A stretch of 64,000 nt of DNA. Origin: an uncultured Methanobrevibacter sp. GTDB lineage: Archaea; Methanobacteriota; Methanobacteria; Methanobacteriales; Methanobacteriaceae. Below the pieces are notes generated by a model. The model saw only the letters and a list, made by a program, of their open reading frames with translations. It was not told the origin of the DNA and ran no database searches. This document shows, piece by piece, positions 7,886-16,646 of this stretch; position 1 is the stretch's first letter, and each line of letters opens with the position of its first letter. The stretch lies in the NCBI GenBank assembly GCA_900320515.1, contig ONSJ01000019.1:23842-87841 (forward strand). Reading direction: 5' to 3'. The translations under genes and the position numbers were made by a program.

Positions 7886-9691
7886 ATGTTGCTAAACAGA
7901 AATTATTCAATAATTCTATTATTGCTTTTAATATTTTTAACTGTCGGTGTAGTTTCGGCAAATGATAATATTACGGATGACATTTCACTAAATGAGGAAA
8001 TGCCATCTCAAAATCTTTCTGAAACTCCATTAACTGAAGAAATTGAAAGTGATGGTAATGACAATATACAGAATTTCGAGGAAACTACAATACAGGTCAA
8101 AGATGTAAATACATATTATAAGGAAAAATCCGAATTGGTTGCCTATTTAAAGGATTCCAACAATCAGCCAATTGCAAACAAGAAGATTCTCATTTCCTTA
8201 AACAATAAAAATTATGATAAAATTACCGATAATTTGGGCAAGGTTATTTTAAAGCTTAATCTGAATCCGGGAACCTACACTGCGAAATTCAGCTTTGAAG
8301 GAAACAGTGACTATGCTGCATGCAGTGCAAATGCCATTGTTAAGGTCAATAAGGCATCTCTGCAAATAAATACTAAAAATTTTAAGACTTATTTTGAATC
8401 AGGATTTTATTTCAAGGCAAAGGTCATCAATAAGGTTACTAAAAAACCTGTTGAAGGCGTTAGGGTAGCTTTTAAAGTTTATAAGAACAATAAATATAGG
8501 ACCTATTGGGCAACTACCGATGCGAGGGGTGTTGCAAAATTGAAGAAAAATCTTAAGGTCGGATCTTACAATGTTGTGACATCAATTAAGAAAAGCAAGA
8601 ATTTGAAGGCCAAAAAGGCAAAGGCAAAATTGACCATCAAGGAGACTGCTGAAATGGGTTGCAGTTCCCTGTATCTGCAGGTGGGCAAATCTGAATCCGT
8701 TGCGGCTTTCAGAAGGGATGCGACAAATGCCAAATTACTGCACATTGTTAAATACAAAATAAACGGCAAGGCCGCAATTAAGCAATATAAGACCAACAGC
8801 TACTTTTTCCATCTTGTGACAACAGCAGACGGCTGGATGTTTGGAACAGGTGGTGTGGATAATCCAACTGTCAATCATGCCATAGAAAATCTTGCCGGCA
8901 AAATAATCAAGGCGGGTAAAATCAAAAAGTCACACCTCAGAAAAATTCAAAGTTATGAAAGAAGATTGTCCCTTGGTCATTTTTCAATCAAGGCTCCAAA
9001 TGGAGAGTATGGTCTTGTCTGGAGTGGCAGTATCATTAAAGGCAAATTAAAAGCCGGCGAGTTTATTGATGTTCCTAATGTTCGCTCTTCATTTAGGCAT
9101 GGAAATTGGGCAAAATTATCTAAAAATCCTGCAACTGCCGCAATCAAGGCTGCCGCAACCGATTCATATGGGGTCAACAGAAGGGATGTGACTGCATTCC
9201 ATTGGAAAGCGACTACAAAAGAGGGCAAAACGACTTCCACTTTAAAGGTTTATGTTGCAAACGATAACGGCCGTTTGGTTGGAAGAAGCACAGGGGGCCT
9301 TATGGATGATGTAAAATTCAAGGGCGTTTTCTTCTCAAAATATCATTTGCCTAAAACACCTTCCAAACTGCTGCTTGGCACTCACAGCTTCGGAAGCATA
9401 GACAAGTTAATCAAGACACAAACAAGGGTCAATGCTCCAAAACTGACAAAAGTCCAGAATGAATCTAAGACTTTAGACATAACAGTTAAGGATAAGAAAA
9501 CCAAAAAGCCAATCAAGAATCTCAAGCTTAAGCTAAAGATAGGCGAAAAGGTTTATACGGTAAAAACAAATTCAAAGGGTGTTGCGAAGTTCAATACCAA
9601 ATCATTGGATGAGGGAACCTATAAGGTTGCAATCTTCTCCGGAGATGATAGGTATTATGTATCCGCTAAAAGTACAATTAAAATAACTTGA
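7886..9691 (+). CDS. Secreted Ig-like-domain protein with a central domain of unknown function
   Basis: About 601 residues from ATG 7886 (GGG 8 nt upstream; the ATG at 7880 is too close to it). A signal peptide (hydrophobic run ending VVSANDN) is followed by an acidic linker, two Ig-like beta-sandwich units (about residues 70-255, with YLKDSNNQPI and GVRVAFKVY), then a central domain of about 250 residues, and a final Lys-rich Ig-like unit (VKDKKTKKPIKNLKLKLKI). The central domain starts MGCSSLYLQVG and contains LGHFSIKAPNGEYGLVWSG. This faintly recalls N-terminal-nucleophile amidases, but I cannot assign it. It is probably bound to the cell wall. It stands alone. Confidence 0.7.
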   Translation: MLLNRNYSIILLLLLIFLTVGVVSANDNITDDISLNEEMPSQNLSETPLTEEIESDGNDNIQNFEETTIQVKDVNTYYKEKSELVAYLKDSNNQPIANKKILISLNNKNYDKITDNLGKVILKLNLNPGTYTAKFSFEGNSDYAACSANAIVKVNKASLQINTKNFKTYFESGFYFKAKVINKVTKKPVEGVRVAFKVYKNNKYRTYWATTDARGVAKLKKNLKVGSYNVVTSIKKSKNLKAKKAKAKLTIKETAEMGCSSLYLQVGKSESVAAFRRDATNAKLLHIVKYKINGKAAIKQYKTNSYFFHLVTTADGWMFGTGGVDNPTVNHAIENLAGKIIKAGKIKKSHLRKIQSYERRLSLGHFSIKAPNGEYGLVWSGSIIKGKLKAGEFIDVPNVRSSFRHGNWAKLSKNPATAAIKAAATDSYGVNRRDVTAFHWKATTKEGKTTSTLKVYVANDNGRLVGRSTGGLMDDVKFKGVFFSKYHLPKTPSKLLLGTHSFGSIDKLIKTQTRVNAPKLTKVQNESKTLDITVKDKKTKKPIKNLKLKLKIGEKVYTVKTNSKGVAKFNTKSLDEGTYKVAIFSGDDRYYVSAKSTIKIT

Positions 9692-9697
9692 TTGTAC

Positions 9698-10828
9698 TTA
9701 ATTTATTTCTTTTGATGTGATTTTAGCTATTTCTTCATTTGTCAGGTTTACGCCGATTATTTCTTCCTGTTTTTCCAGATCTTTCAGCAGCTTATCGAAT
9801 GCTACTTGGTCAGGGCCTGAAATGAAATGGGAATGCACGGTATTCACGGTTTTATATAAGTTTTCCAATGCATGCCTCTGGTCATCATGGCTGTTTAAAT
9901 AATTCTGGTATCGTTTTCCGTCATGCAATTTCATTGCTTTGATTTCACGTGTCAGTGGTGTTTCAATTCCTGGAAGGTGGTAATCTATGCTTTCCAATGT
10001 GCAGCCATGCTTTGCAATTAACCTAAATTCGTCATATATCTCATCAACAGTATGTTTTACTGTAACTCTTAGGATATGTGGCCTTGTGGATTCGTAGTAC
10101 AGGTCTTCTCCTCCAATTATTTCCGGTGAGACTATCTTATCTGCCCCGGCTTTTCTAAGTCTTTTGATGTTGTCGAGTTTGCTGGCCCTTGTGACAATCC
10201 ATGCATCCGGATTTGTTTCCCTGATTGTCAATACGATATACAGGTTGTTCACGTCATCTCCGGTACATATTATGACGCTTCTGCATTTTTTGCCTGCCAG
10301 TTTTGCTATAAGGTCATCTTCAATCGCATCTTCATTTATGACGATGAGGTTATCGGCTTCTTTAAGGGATTCGCATTTGTCCTTGTCCTTGTCTATTACA
10401 ATCACATTCTGATTTCTATCAAGCAGCTCTTCAAGAACCACTTTTCCAACTCTTCCTAAACCGCAGATAATATAATAATCCTTCATTACTTCAATGGCTT
10501 TCATTTTTTTGGCTCCTTGTGAATATTCACTCATTTTTTCCTGGAAATTTGTTAAAATAATATTAAATACATATGCAAGTAATCCGACTCCTCCAATCGC
10601 CAGTGTGGTTGCAAATATCTTTTGAATTCCGGTGGACGGCAGGAAATCCCCATATCCTACTGTGGTCATTGTAATGGTTGCATAGTATATTGAGTCAAAC
10701 CAGCCCAAATTCATTATATAATGTGTACCGACGATTCCGTAAATGAAGAGGGCCGCTATAAAAATAATGCCGTTGTCTATGTATCTTGTCGGCATTTTTG
10801 TTAAGATTTTAAATGTTATTTTTCGCAT
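9698..10828 (-). CDS. Potassium channel with RCK domain (MthK-like)
   Basis: 376 residues. Two transmembrane helices (about 20-40 and 70-93) bracket a pore loop with the selectivity filter TVGYG at 56-60. An RCK_N Rossmann domain follows (YYIICGLGRVGKV, from about 118) and an RCK_C-like part (about 255-345). This is the MthK architecture: four pore subunits gated by a ring of RCK domains. An internal ATG (Met109, at 10504) has its own Shine-Dalgarno, as in MthK, where an internal Met107 start makes free RCK subunits. Role: ligand-gated potassium flux across the membrane. It ends 6 bp from the convergent Ig-like gene. Confidence 0.9.
   Translation of the reverse strand: MRKITFKILTKMPTRYIDNGIIFIAALFIYGIVGTHYIMNLGWFDSIYYATITMTTVGYGDFLPSTGIQKIFATTLAIGGVGLLAYVFNIILTNFQEKMSEYSQGAKKMKAIEVMKDYYIICGLGRVGKVVLEELLDRNQNVIVIDKDKDKCESLKEADNLIVINEDAIEDDLIAKLAGKKCRSVIICTGDDVNNLYIVLTIRETNPDAWIVTRASKLDNIKRLRKAGADKIVSPEIIGGEDLYYESTRPHILRVTVKHTVDEIYDEFRLIAKHGCTLESIDYHLPGIETPLTREIKAMKLHDGKRYQNYLNSHDDQRHALENLYKTVNTVHSHFISGPDQVAFDKLLKDLEKQEEIIGVNLTNEEIAKITSKEIN
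10504..10518 (-). promoter_or_regulatory. Internal ribosome binding site and start for a separate RCK domain
   Basis: On the reverse strand AAGGAG (10513-10518) lies 8 nt before the ATG of Met109 (10502-10504), inside the channel gene at the start of the linker to the RCK domain. Translation from here would yield a soluble protein of 268 residues. Known precedent: MthK of Methanothermobacter makes its extra RCK subunits from an internal start at Met107. Use in this organism is inferred. Confidence 0.6.
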
Positions 10829-10968
10829 ATGATTTTTCCTAAACTTAATCTAATTATATTTATATCACTAATCTGTTTTAAATATTTGAAAAATGTCGGA
10901 TAATTTTGTGTCAGAAAACAGGATTGATAAGGGAATCATGATTAAAAAAAGAAAAGAGAGTGGCTTAA

Positions 10969-11685
10969 TTATACTTCAGAGTATAATAAACCAATAACTC
11001 TGTGGTAGAATAATACCAGGTAAACCATAGCGATACCTAACAGGACATTTCCGAGTATAGTGTTTATTCTGGCAACGATGCCTGTAACAAATAGGATGAC
11101 CACAGCTATGATTATGATGATGAGTATTGCTGTAATAAGTTTGCCGATACCTACTCTGGATATGTCTCCGATAGCTTCCCCTACAGCTAAAGCTTCACCC
11201 AAACTGTCTGTTTTTGCCAATCTGCATCTGGCCATGAAGTTTGCTAAAGCAAATACTATAACTAAGATTATGCTGATTATGGCTAGGATCCAGTCTCTGA
11301 AGATAAATCCCAAAACAAAAATGATGACCGCAGGGATAAGGTAATATGCGATATCAACAGCAAGTAATTTGATTGCATTTGGAACCTGCCTTGCGAAATC
11401 AATGTTGGGGGTGTCACTTCTTCTTTCAATACCGTATTTTACAATGTCCAGTCCATATCCTTCAATCAGGAACAGCAATAAAATGAAAACAATGATTCCG
11501 AGAATTGCCACTCCGTCAAGAGCAAAAGAGGATGCTCCTGTTGTACCTGCAGCAGTTAAAAACGCGATTATTGTTGTTCCTCCGACAATTGCTGCAATTA
11601 TTCCTAAAACTATGTATAAAACTAAAGCTTTAATATTATGTAATGGATATATCAAAGCGTCACTTATTATATCTCCTAAATTCAT
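10969..11685 (-). CDS. DUF4013-type integral membrane protein
   Basis: 238 residues, mostly hydrophobic, about six membrane segments. The start MNLGDIISDALIYPLHN and the motif FMARCRLAKTDSLGEALAVGEAIGDI resemble DUF4013 proteins common in Methanobacteriales. No catalytic motif is visible and the function is unknown. Upstream on the reverse strand is AAGGTG, a good ribosome binding site. It lies between the potassium channel and the divergent nnrDE; the 258-bp gap to nnrDE holds only AT-rich promoter-like sequence. Confidence 0.65.
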   Translation of the reverse strand: MNLGDIISDALIYPLHNIKALVLYIVLGIIAAIVGGTTIIAFLTAAGTTGASSFALDGVAILGIIVFILLLFLIEGYGLDIVKYGIERRSDTPNIDFARQVPNAIKLLAVDIAYYLIPAVIIFVLGFIFRDWILAIISIILVIVFALANFMARCRLAKTDSLGEALAVGEAIGDISRVGIGKLITAILIIIIIAVVILFVTGIVARINTILGNVLLGIAMVYLVLFYHRVIGLLYSEV

Positions 11686-11943
11686 TTAATTCACCTTGTT
11701 TTATTTTAAACTCAGTATGAGTAAGTATTAGTTTTATTTATCGTTCAATATAAATATTGTTATAATCTACATTCATTGAATCTTTGCATGTTTTGGACGC
11801 TTTGATTTCAAAATACATGAAGAGAATAATGTTTTTGAAGTGTGAATAAAAATTCACATAGTAAAAATAATTCAGTGATTTTAAAAAATCTTATTAAGGG
11901 TTAGATTCATACAAAATATTGTTTTAGAATAGGTGTAGATATT

Positions 11944-13485
11944 ATGAAACCCATTGATATGATGGTTACGGATTATAATTGTGAATATTTAGGTTTATCT
12001 AGATTGTGCTTGATGGAATCTGCCGGCAAATCTCTTTCTGAGGAAGTGGGCAAAATTGCGGTTTATACATTTTCAAAACCTGTGAAGGTAGTAATTTTTA
12101 CAGGTTCCGGCGGAAATGGAGGGGATGGTTTCGTGGCCGCAAGATACCTGCTTAACAGGGGCTATGATGTGGATGTCTATATGCTGAAGGAGAATATCCG
12201 ATCAAAAGAGGCTAAAATAAACTTTGAAATCTTAAAAAACATGAAACCGAGACTGTCACGCCTGACAATCTATAATTTAAAGACATTGGATGACATCAAC
12301 AATACTGAAGTCGCCAAAAGCAAGGACAGTGAATTCGTCATTGTCGATGGGCTTTTAGGCACTGGAATCAAAGGAAAGCTTCAGACCAATGTCAGAAGGG
12401 CAATCGAGATAATAAACCAGTCAAACGGCATTAAGATAAGTGTTGATGTGCCTTCAGGAATGGACCCTCTGACCGGTGAAGTAACTGACCTTGCCGTGGT
12501 TCCGGATTATACAATCAGTTTTCATAAAATCAAAACAGGCGTAAGGGATGCTGAAGAGGAGCTTGTCGGAGGTCTTGTAACTGCAGACATAGGAATTCCC
12601 TTCGAAGCCGAATACTTTGTAAGCTACGGTGACTTTTTAAGGCTCAAGAATAGGGATGAAAAATCACACAAGGGAAACAATGGACGATTATTGATTGTTG
12701 GCGGAAGCGGGGATTACTCAGGTGCACCGGCAATTGCCGGAATGGCCGCAATAGGTGCGGGATGCGATTTGGTATACGTCGCAACACCTGAAAAGTCAGC
12801 CGAGGCCATCAAGTCAACATCTCCCGATTTGATTGTAAAGTCTCTGGAAGGGGATAACCTGTCATTAAATCATTCCAGAGAGATATTGGAATTGGCGGAT
12901 AATGTCGATTGCGTTTTGATGGGTCCAGGTGCCGGAATTGATGAGGAAACTTCAAAGCTATTCAATGTGCTTGTTGCAAAAATTAAAAAGCCAATTGTTT
13001 TGGATGCTGATGCCTTAAAGCAGGTCGAATTGAAATTGATCAAAAACCGTGAAGACGTCATATTGACACCGCATATTTTTGAGTTCAAATCATTTTTCAA
13101 CATCAATAACGATTTAAAGCTTGACATCGACTCATATGACTTTAAGAAGGTCGATGAAAACATCACTGAGTTTCAGCAAATCACTCGCCAAATCAGGGGG
13201 ACTGTAATCGTTAAGGGGCAGTATGATTTGATTTTACAGAACACTCGTTTTAGAATCAATAAGTCAGGAAATGCCGGAATGACCGTTGGAGGAACAGGTG
13301 ATGCACTGTCAGGAATATGTGCAAGCTTGCTTACACAGGATTTGGATCCGTTTGACTGTGCATGCCTTGGAGTTTTCATCAACGGCCTTGCCGGTGAAAG
13401 GGCATTTGACGTTAAGGGAAATGGATTTTCTGCAACAGACCTGGTATCCTACATAGGCAGTGTGATTAGGGATGGATTACGTTAA
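11944..13485 (+). CDS. nnr: Bifunctional NAD(P)H-hydrate epimerase / ADP-dependent NAD(P)H-hydrate dehydratase
   Basis: 513 residues in two domains. The N-terminal epimerase domain (about 1-215) has GSGGNGGDGFVAARYL and VDVPSGMDP. The C-terminal ribokinase-like dehydratase (about 230-510) has NNGRLLIVGGSGDYSGAPAIAG, LMGPGAG, LDADALK, TPHIFEF and NAGMTVGGTGDALSGI. Together they repair hydrated NADH/NADPH. The fused order is the usual one in archaea and bacteria. GGTG precedes the ATG by about 9 nt. The end overlaps sfsA by 14 bp, so the two are translationally linked. Confidence 0.93.
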   Translation: MKPIDMMVTDYNCEYLGLSRLCLMESAGKSLSEEVGKIAVYTFSKPVKVVIFTGSGGNGGDGFVAARYLLNRGYDVDVYMLKENIRSKEAKINFEILKNMKPRLSRLTIYNLKTLDDINNTEVAKSKDSEFVIVDGLLGTGIKGKLQTNVRRAIEIINQSNGIKISVDVPSGMDPLTGEVTDLAVVPDYTISFHKIKTGVRDAEEELVGGLVTADIGIPFEAEYFVSYGDFLRLKNRDEKSHKGNNGRLLIVGGSGDYSGAPAIAGMAAIGAGCDLVYVATPEKSAEAIKSTSPDLIVKSLEGDNLSLNHSREILELADNVDCVLMGPGAGIDEETSKLFNVLVAKIKKPIVLDADALKQVELKLIKNREDVILTPHIFEFKSFFNINNDLKLDIDSYDFKKVDENITEFQQITRQIRGTVIVKGQYDLILQNTRFRINKSGNAGMTVGGTGDALSGICASLLTQDLDPFDCACLGVFINGLAGERAFDVKGNGFSATDLVSYIGSVIRDGLR

Positions 13486-14185
13486 GGGAATCTTTAAGAA
13501 CCGTCCAAACAGGTTCATTGCCGAAGTTGAGGTGGATGGCAGTTTGGAGATTGCACACGTGCCAAATACAGGCAGGTGCAGGGAGCTTTTGGTCGAAGAT
13601 GCAGTGGTCTGGCTTAAGCCTTCCGACAATCCTAACCGCAAGACAAAGTTTTCCCTGCACTTCGTCGAGAACAAGGGAGTGTTGGTATCACTTTACTCAC
13701 AGCAAGCCAATAGCATAGTATATGATGCAATCACGAATGGCAAAATAAAAGAGCTTGCAGGCTATAATCATCACCAAAGAGAAAAGACAGTCGACAACTC
13801 ACGGATAGATATATACTTGTCTAATGAAAAAGAGGAATGTTATGTTGAAGTCAAGGGCGTGACATTGATTGTTGATGGGGAGGCAAGATTTCCCGATGCT
13901 CCAACCGAAAGGGGAGCAAAACACTTGAAAGAGCTGATTAAACTCAAAAAGGATGGAAACCGGTGTGCGGTGTTTTTCCTGATACAGCATCCTATCGGAA
14001 AATTCTTCAGGCCGAATTGGGAAAATGATCCTGTGTTCAGCCAAACCTTAAATGATGCATATGATGCGGGAGTTGAAATACTGGTCTATCGCTGCGACAA
14101 TCAACTTTCCGGCATAGAACTGATTCCCGAATCATTGGATTTTGATTTGGGAGAGAGTCTCGCCGATGGCATCGTTGATGACTAG
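13472..14185 (+). CDS. sfsA: SfsA family protein (sugar fermentation stimulation homologue, predicted nuclease)
   Basis: 237 residues, typical length. Family signatures: KNRPNRFIAEVEV, HVPNTGRCRELL, VSLYSQQANSIV, YVEVKGVTL (a PD-(D/E)XK-like ExK element) and FPDAPTERGAKHL. SfsA proteins bind DNA and have an OB-like and a nuclease-like domain; their cellular job is unclear. The start is inside the 3' end of nnr in another frame. The last 54 bp overlap the convergent sirtuin gene on the other strand. Confidence 0.9.
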   Translation: MDYVKGIFKNRPNRFIAEVEVDGSLEIAHVPNTGRCRELLVEDAVVWLKPSDNPNRKTKFSLHFVENKGVLVSLYSQQANSIVYDAITNGKIKELAGYNHHQREKTVDNSRIDIYLSNEKEECYVEVKGVTLIVDGEARFPDAPTERGAKHLKELIKLKKDGNRCAVFFLIQHPIGKFFRPNWENDPVFSQTLNDAYDAGVEILVYRCDNQLSGIELIPESLDFDLGESLADGIVDD

Positions 14186-14860
14186 ACTTGCGGCATCATC
14201 ATATGGTGTCTCGCTTTTGTTTATCAGCACTAGATTTTTTCCGTTGAAGTAGTTTATCAGTCCTGCGGCAGGATAGACGACAAGTGAAGTTCCGCCGATG
14301 ATTAATGTTTCCGCATTCTGGATATAATCAATTGCAAAGCTTAAGACTGCATTGTTCAACGGCTCTTCGTATAATACCACATCAGGCTTCACAATTCCGC
14401 CACATTCACACTTTGGAATGCCGTCGCTTTCTAAAATGTAATCCAATGAATATTCCTTACCGCAAATCTGACAATAGTTCCTGTGTATGGATCCGTGAAG
14501 CTCCAAAACTTCTCTGCTTCCTGCCTTTTGATGGAGTCCGTCTATGTTTTGGGTGATTACTGCTTTAAGCTTTCCTGCATTTTCCAATTCAGCTAACTTT
14601 AAATGGGCAGGATTGGGTTCAGCATCCCTGAAAACAAGATTGTCTTTGTAATATGCAAAAAACTCCTCTGTATGGTCCATATAGTATGTGTGTGAAACAA
14701 GGTTTTCCGGAGTGTCGCCATATTTTTCCAAACTTTTGAAAATTCCGCTTTCAGACCTGAAATCCGGTATTCCACTTTCCGTTGAAACTCCTGCGCCTCC
14801 AAAGAATACTATATTGTCTGATGTGTCGATGATTTCTTGTAATTGGCTAATTTTAGACAT
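14132..14860 (-). CDS. NAD-dependent protein deacylase, Sir2 family
   Basis: 242 residues from ATG 14860; an in-frame TTG lies at 14884. NAD-binding GGAGVSTESGIPDFRS, ITQNIDGLHQKAGS, the catalytic His in ELHGS, and GTSLVVYPAAG are all present. The zinc ribbon is CQICGKE..CECGG. It removes acyl groups from lysines (for example on chromatin proteins such as Alba), making nicotinamide and O-acyl-ADP-ribose. Small single-domain sirtuin, cytoplasmic. No clear Shine-Dalgarno. It is convergent with sfsA and overlaps it by 54 bp. Confidence 0.92.
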   Translation of the reverse strand: MSKISQLQEIIDTSDNIVFFGGAGVSTESGIPDFRSESGIFKSLEKYGDTPENLVSHTYYMDHTEEFFAYYKDNLVFRDAEPNPAHLKLAELENAGKLKAVITQNIDGLHQKAGSREVLELHGSIHRNYCQICGKEYSLDYILESDGIPKCECGGIVKPDVVLYEEPLNNAVLSFAIDYIQNAETLIIGGTSLVVYPAAGLINYFNGKNLVLINKSETPYDDAASLVINDAIGETLSQIKIQ

Positions 14861-14979
14861 ATTGTTATGTATGTTATTAATCAATATTAATTTTTCCCTA
14901 GATTCACAAATAAACTTTTAAATATGATATTTCACATAATAATATTATTAACTTGTTATTAAAATTGCGAGGAATTTTC

Positions 14980-16626
14980 ATGGAAAACAATGATTCAAAT
15001 CTTGATTGGATGGTTTACTGGTCCCTGCCGAAGTACAATCCCCGAAACAGCCAGATTAGGTTAATCAATGAAATCAATTTCGCAATTAAAAAAGGCTTTA
15101 AATACATAATCCTTGAGGCTGGAACAGGAATAGGTAAAAGCGCAATCGCCACAACCCTTGCCAACATGTATGATGATTCCTACATTCTTACGATGACAAA
15201 ACAGCTCCAGGAACAATATCTTGATGATTTTGGAGATATGCTAGTTGAAATAAAAGGTCGTGGAAATTATAAATGTAACTATAAGGGATATTGTGACTTC
15301 TGTATCAAGGCAGAGTATAATCTAAGAAGATGCAGCACCTGCAGGTTCCAAAAGGCATTCAAAAAGGCTCAGGAAGCCAAGAATGTCATTACAAACTATG
15401 ATTTCCTGTACTATGCAGGTGTGGCCAATCCTCTTTTGGATTCAAGGGAATTGCTGATTCTGGACGAGGCCCATAACCTGGAGCGCAAGATGCTTATGCT
15501 GTCATCTTCGGAGCTTGACCGTGAATACATATCAACCAAGTTCGGTATTGATATTTTCGAGCCGATAATGCATGGAACTAAATCAATCAATGATTTGAAA
15601 AGAAATCCCGAGTACTGGACAAGGCTGTGCGATGATCTTATTAAGGAATGCAAAAAGAGAATCAAGAAAATTGAGGGAGACGCCAACAAAACGGTTCAGG
15701 TCAGCTTGGATGAGTTTGAAAGCGACCCTTCAAAGTATTCCAATTTTGACTATGTTGAAAAGCAGAACCTGGAGCAGGACATGAAATCGTTCGCTTCAAT
15801 CTCTTTGGGTCTGACACACAATGAGCTGATTATTGATTTGCCTACTAAAGATAGCATATTAAGCAATCAGATGGATATATCAGCTGAATTCAAGCCCTAT
15901 TCCGTTGCTGATGATACCCAAAATCTTTTAAGCATGGGCAATGTCTGCATATTCCTGACCGGAACTCTGGGAAGCAAGGACAAGTTCTGCGAGTGGAACA
16001 ATATCAATCCTGACGAGACTTATTATATTTATGAGAAGTCTCCGTTTAATGTGGCCAACAGGCCAATATACACTGATTTTGTAGGCAGGATGAGTGGCAG
16101 AAGAAGGGGAAAGATTCCAAACTGGAAAAATCCGAGGGCAATCAAAAAAATCAGGGAGCTTTTGGACAAGCACTCAAACGAAAAGGGTGTTATCCACACC
16201 TCAAGCAATGAACAGGCATTCTGGATTATGGAACAGCTGAAGGATTATCCTCTGGTGTTTGTTGGCGGCAGTGACAGGAATGTCGTTCTAAAGGACTTTA
16301 CACAATCAAAGGAGAATCTGGTTCTTATCGGGGCTTCCATAAAGGATGGCGTGGACTTCAAGGGCGATTTGTGCCGCTTCCAGATTGTTTTTAAAATTCC
16401 ATATCCTCAGTTAAATGAGCAGGTCAAGTACAGAAGGGACCTTGATCCAAAATGGTTCTACTACCAGACTGTAATGGCATTGATGCAGGCTTATGGACGT
16501 GGAATACGTGATATGGATGATTGGTGTGTAATGTATATAATAGATTCCAGCTTTAAGCAGCTGTTCGAGTATAACCGTGGATTTTTCAATGAATATTTCA
16601 GTGAAGCGGTTCAAAAAAAGAAGTAA
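14980..16626 (+). CDS. XPD/DinG-type superfamily 2 DNA helicase
   Basis: 548 residues from ATG 14980, chosen because GCGAGGA lies about 8 nt upstream. Walker A is EAGTGIGKSAIA (about residue 46-57) and motif II is LDEAHN. Between them are clustered cysteines (CNYKGYCDFC..CSTC) matching the iron-sulfur domain of XPD/DinG helicases. Motif VI is AYGRGIRDMDDW. It unwinds DNA 5'-3' in repair or at structured DNA. It is shorter than XPD, so closer to the DinG-like archaeal group. It is convergent with argG with a shared hairpin between them. Confidence 0.88.
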   Translation: MENNDSNLDWMVYWSLPKYNPRNSQIRLINEINFAIKKGFKYIILEAGTGIGKSAIATTLANMYDDSYILTMTKQLQEQYLDDFGDMLVEIKGRGNYKCNYKGYCDFCIKAEYNLRRCSTCRFQKAFKKAQEAKNVITNYDFLYYAGVANPLLDSRELLILDEAHNLERKMLMLSSSELDREYISTKFGIDIFEPIMHGTKSINDLKRNPEYWTRLCDDLIKECKKRIKKIEGDANKTVQVSLDEFESDPSKYSNFDYVEKQNLEQDMKSFASISLGLTHNELIIDLPTKDSILSNQMDISAEFKPYSVADDTQNLLSMGNVCIFLTGTLGSKDKFCEWNNINPDETYYIYEKSPFNVANRPIYTDFVGRMSGRRRGKIPNWKNPRAIKKIRELLDKHSNEKGVIHTSSNEQAFWIMEQLKDYPLVFVGGSDRNVVLKDFTQSKENLVLIGASIKDGVDFKGDLCRFQIVFKIPYPQLNEQVKYRRDLDPKWFYYQTVMALMQAYGRGIRDMDDWCVMYIIDSSFKQLFEYNRGFFNEYFSEAVQKKK

Positions 16627-16629
16627 AAT

Positions 16630-16646
16630 GATAGCGTAAAGCTATC
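16630..16646. terminator. Bidirectional hairpin between dinG-like gene and argG
   Basis: GATAGC (16630-16635) and GCTATC (16641-16646) flank a GTAAA loop. On the reverse strand it is followed by a run of seven Ts within TTTTACTTC.., so it should end argG transcription; on the forward strand a weaker T-rich stretch follows. It overlaps the argG stop codon. Confidence 0.6.

Noticed and set aside
11060..11344. 94-residue forward frame over the DUF4013 gene
   Set aside because: Antisense to a clear membrane-protein gene; Met/Ile/Thr-rich composition is the mirror of hydrophobic codons.
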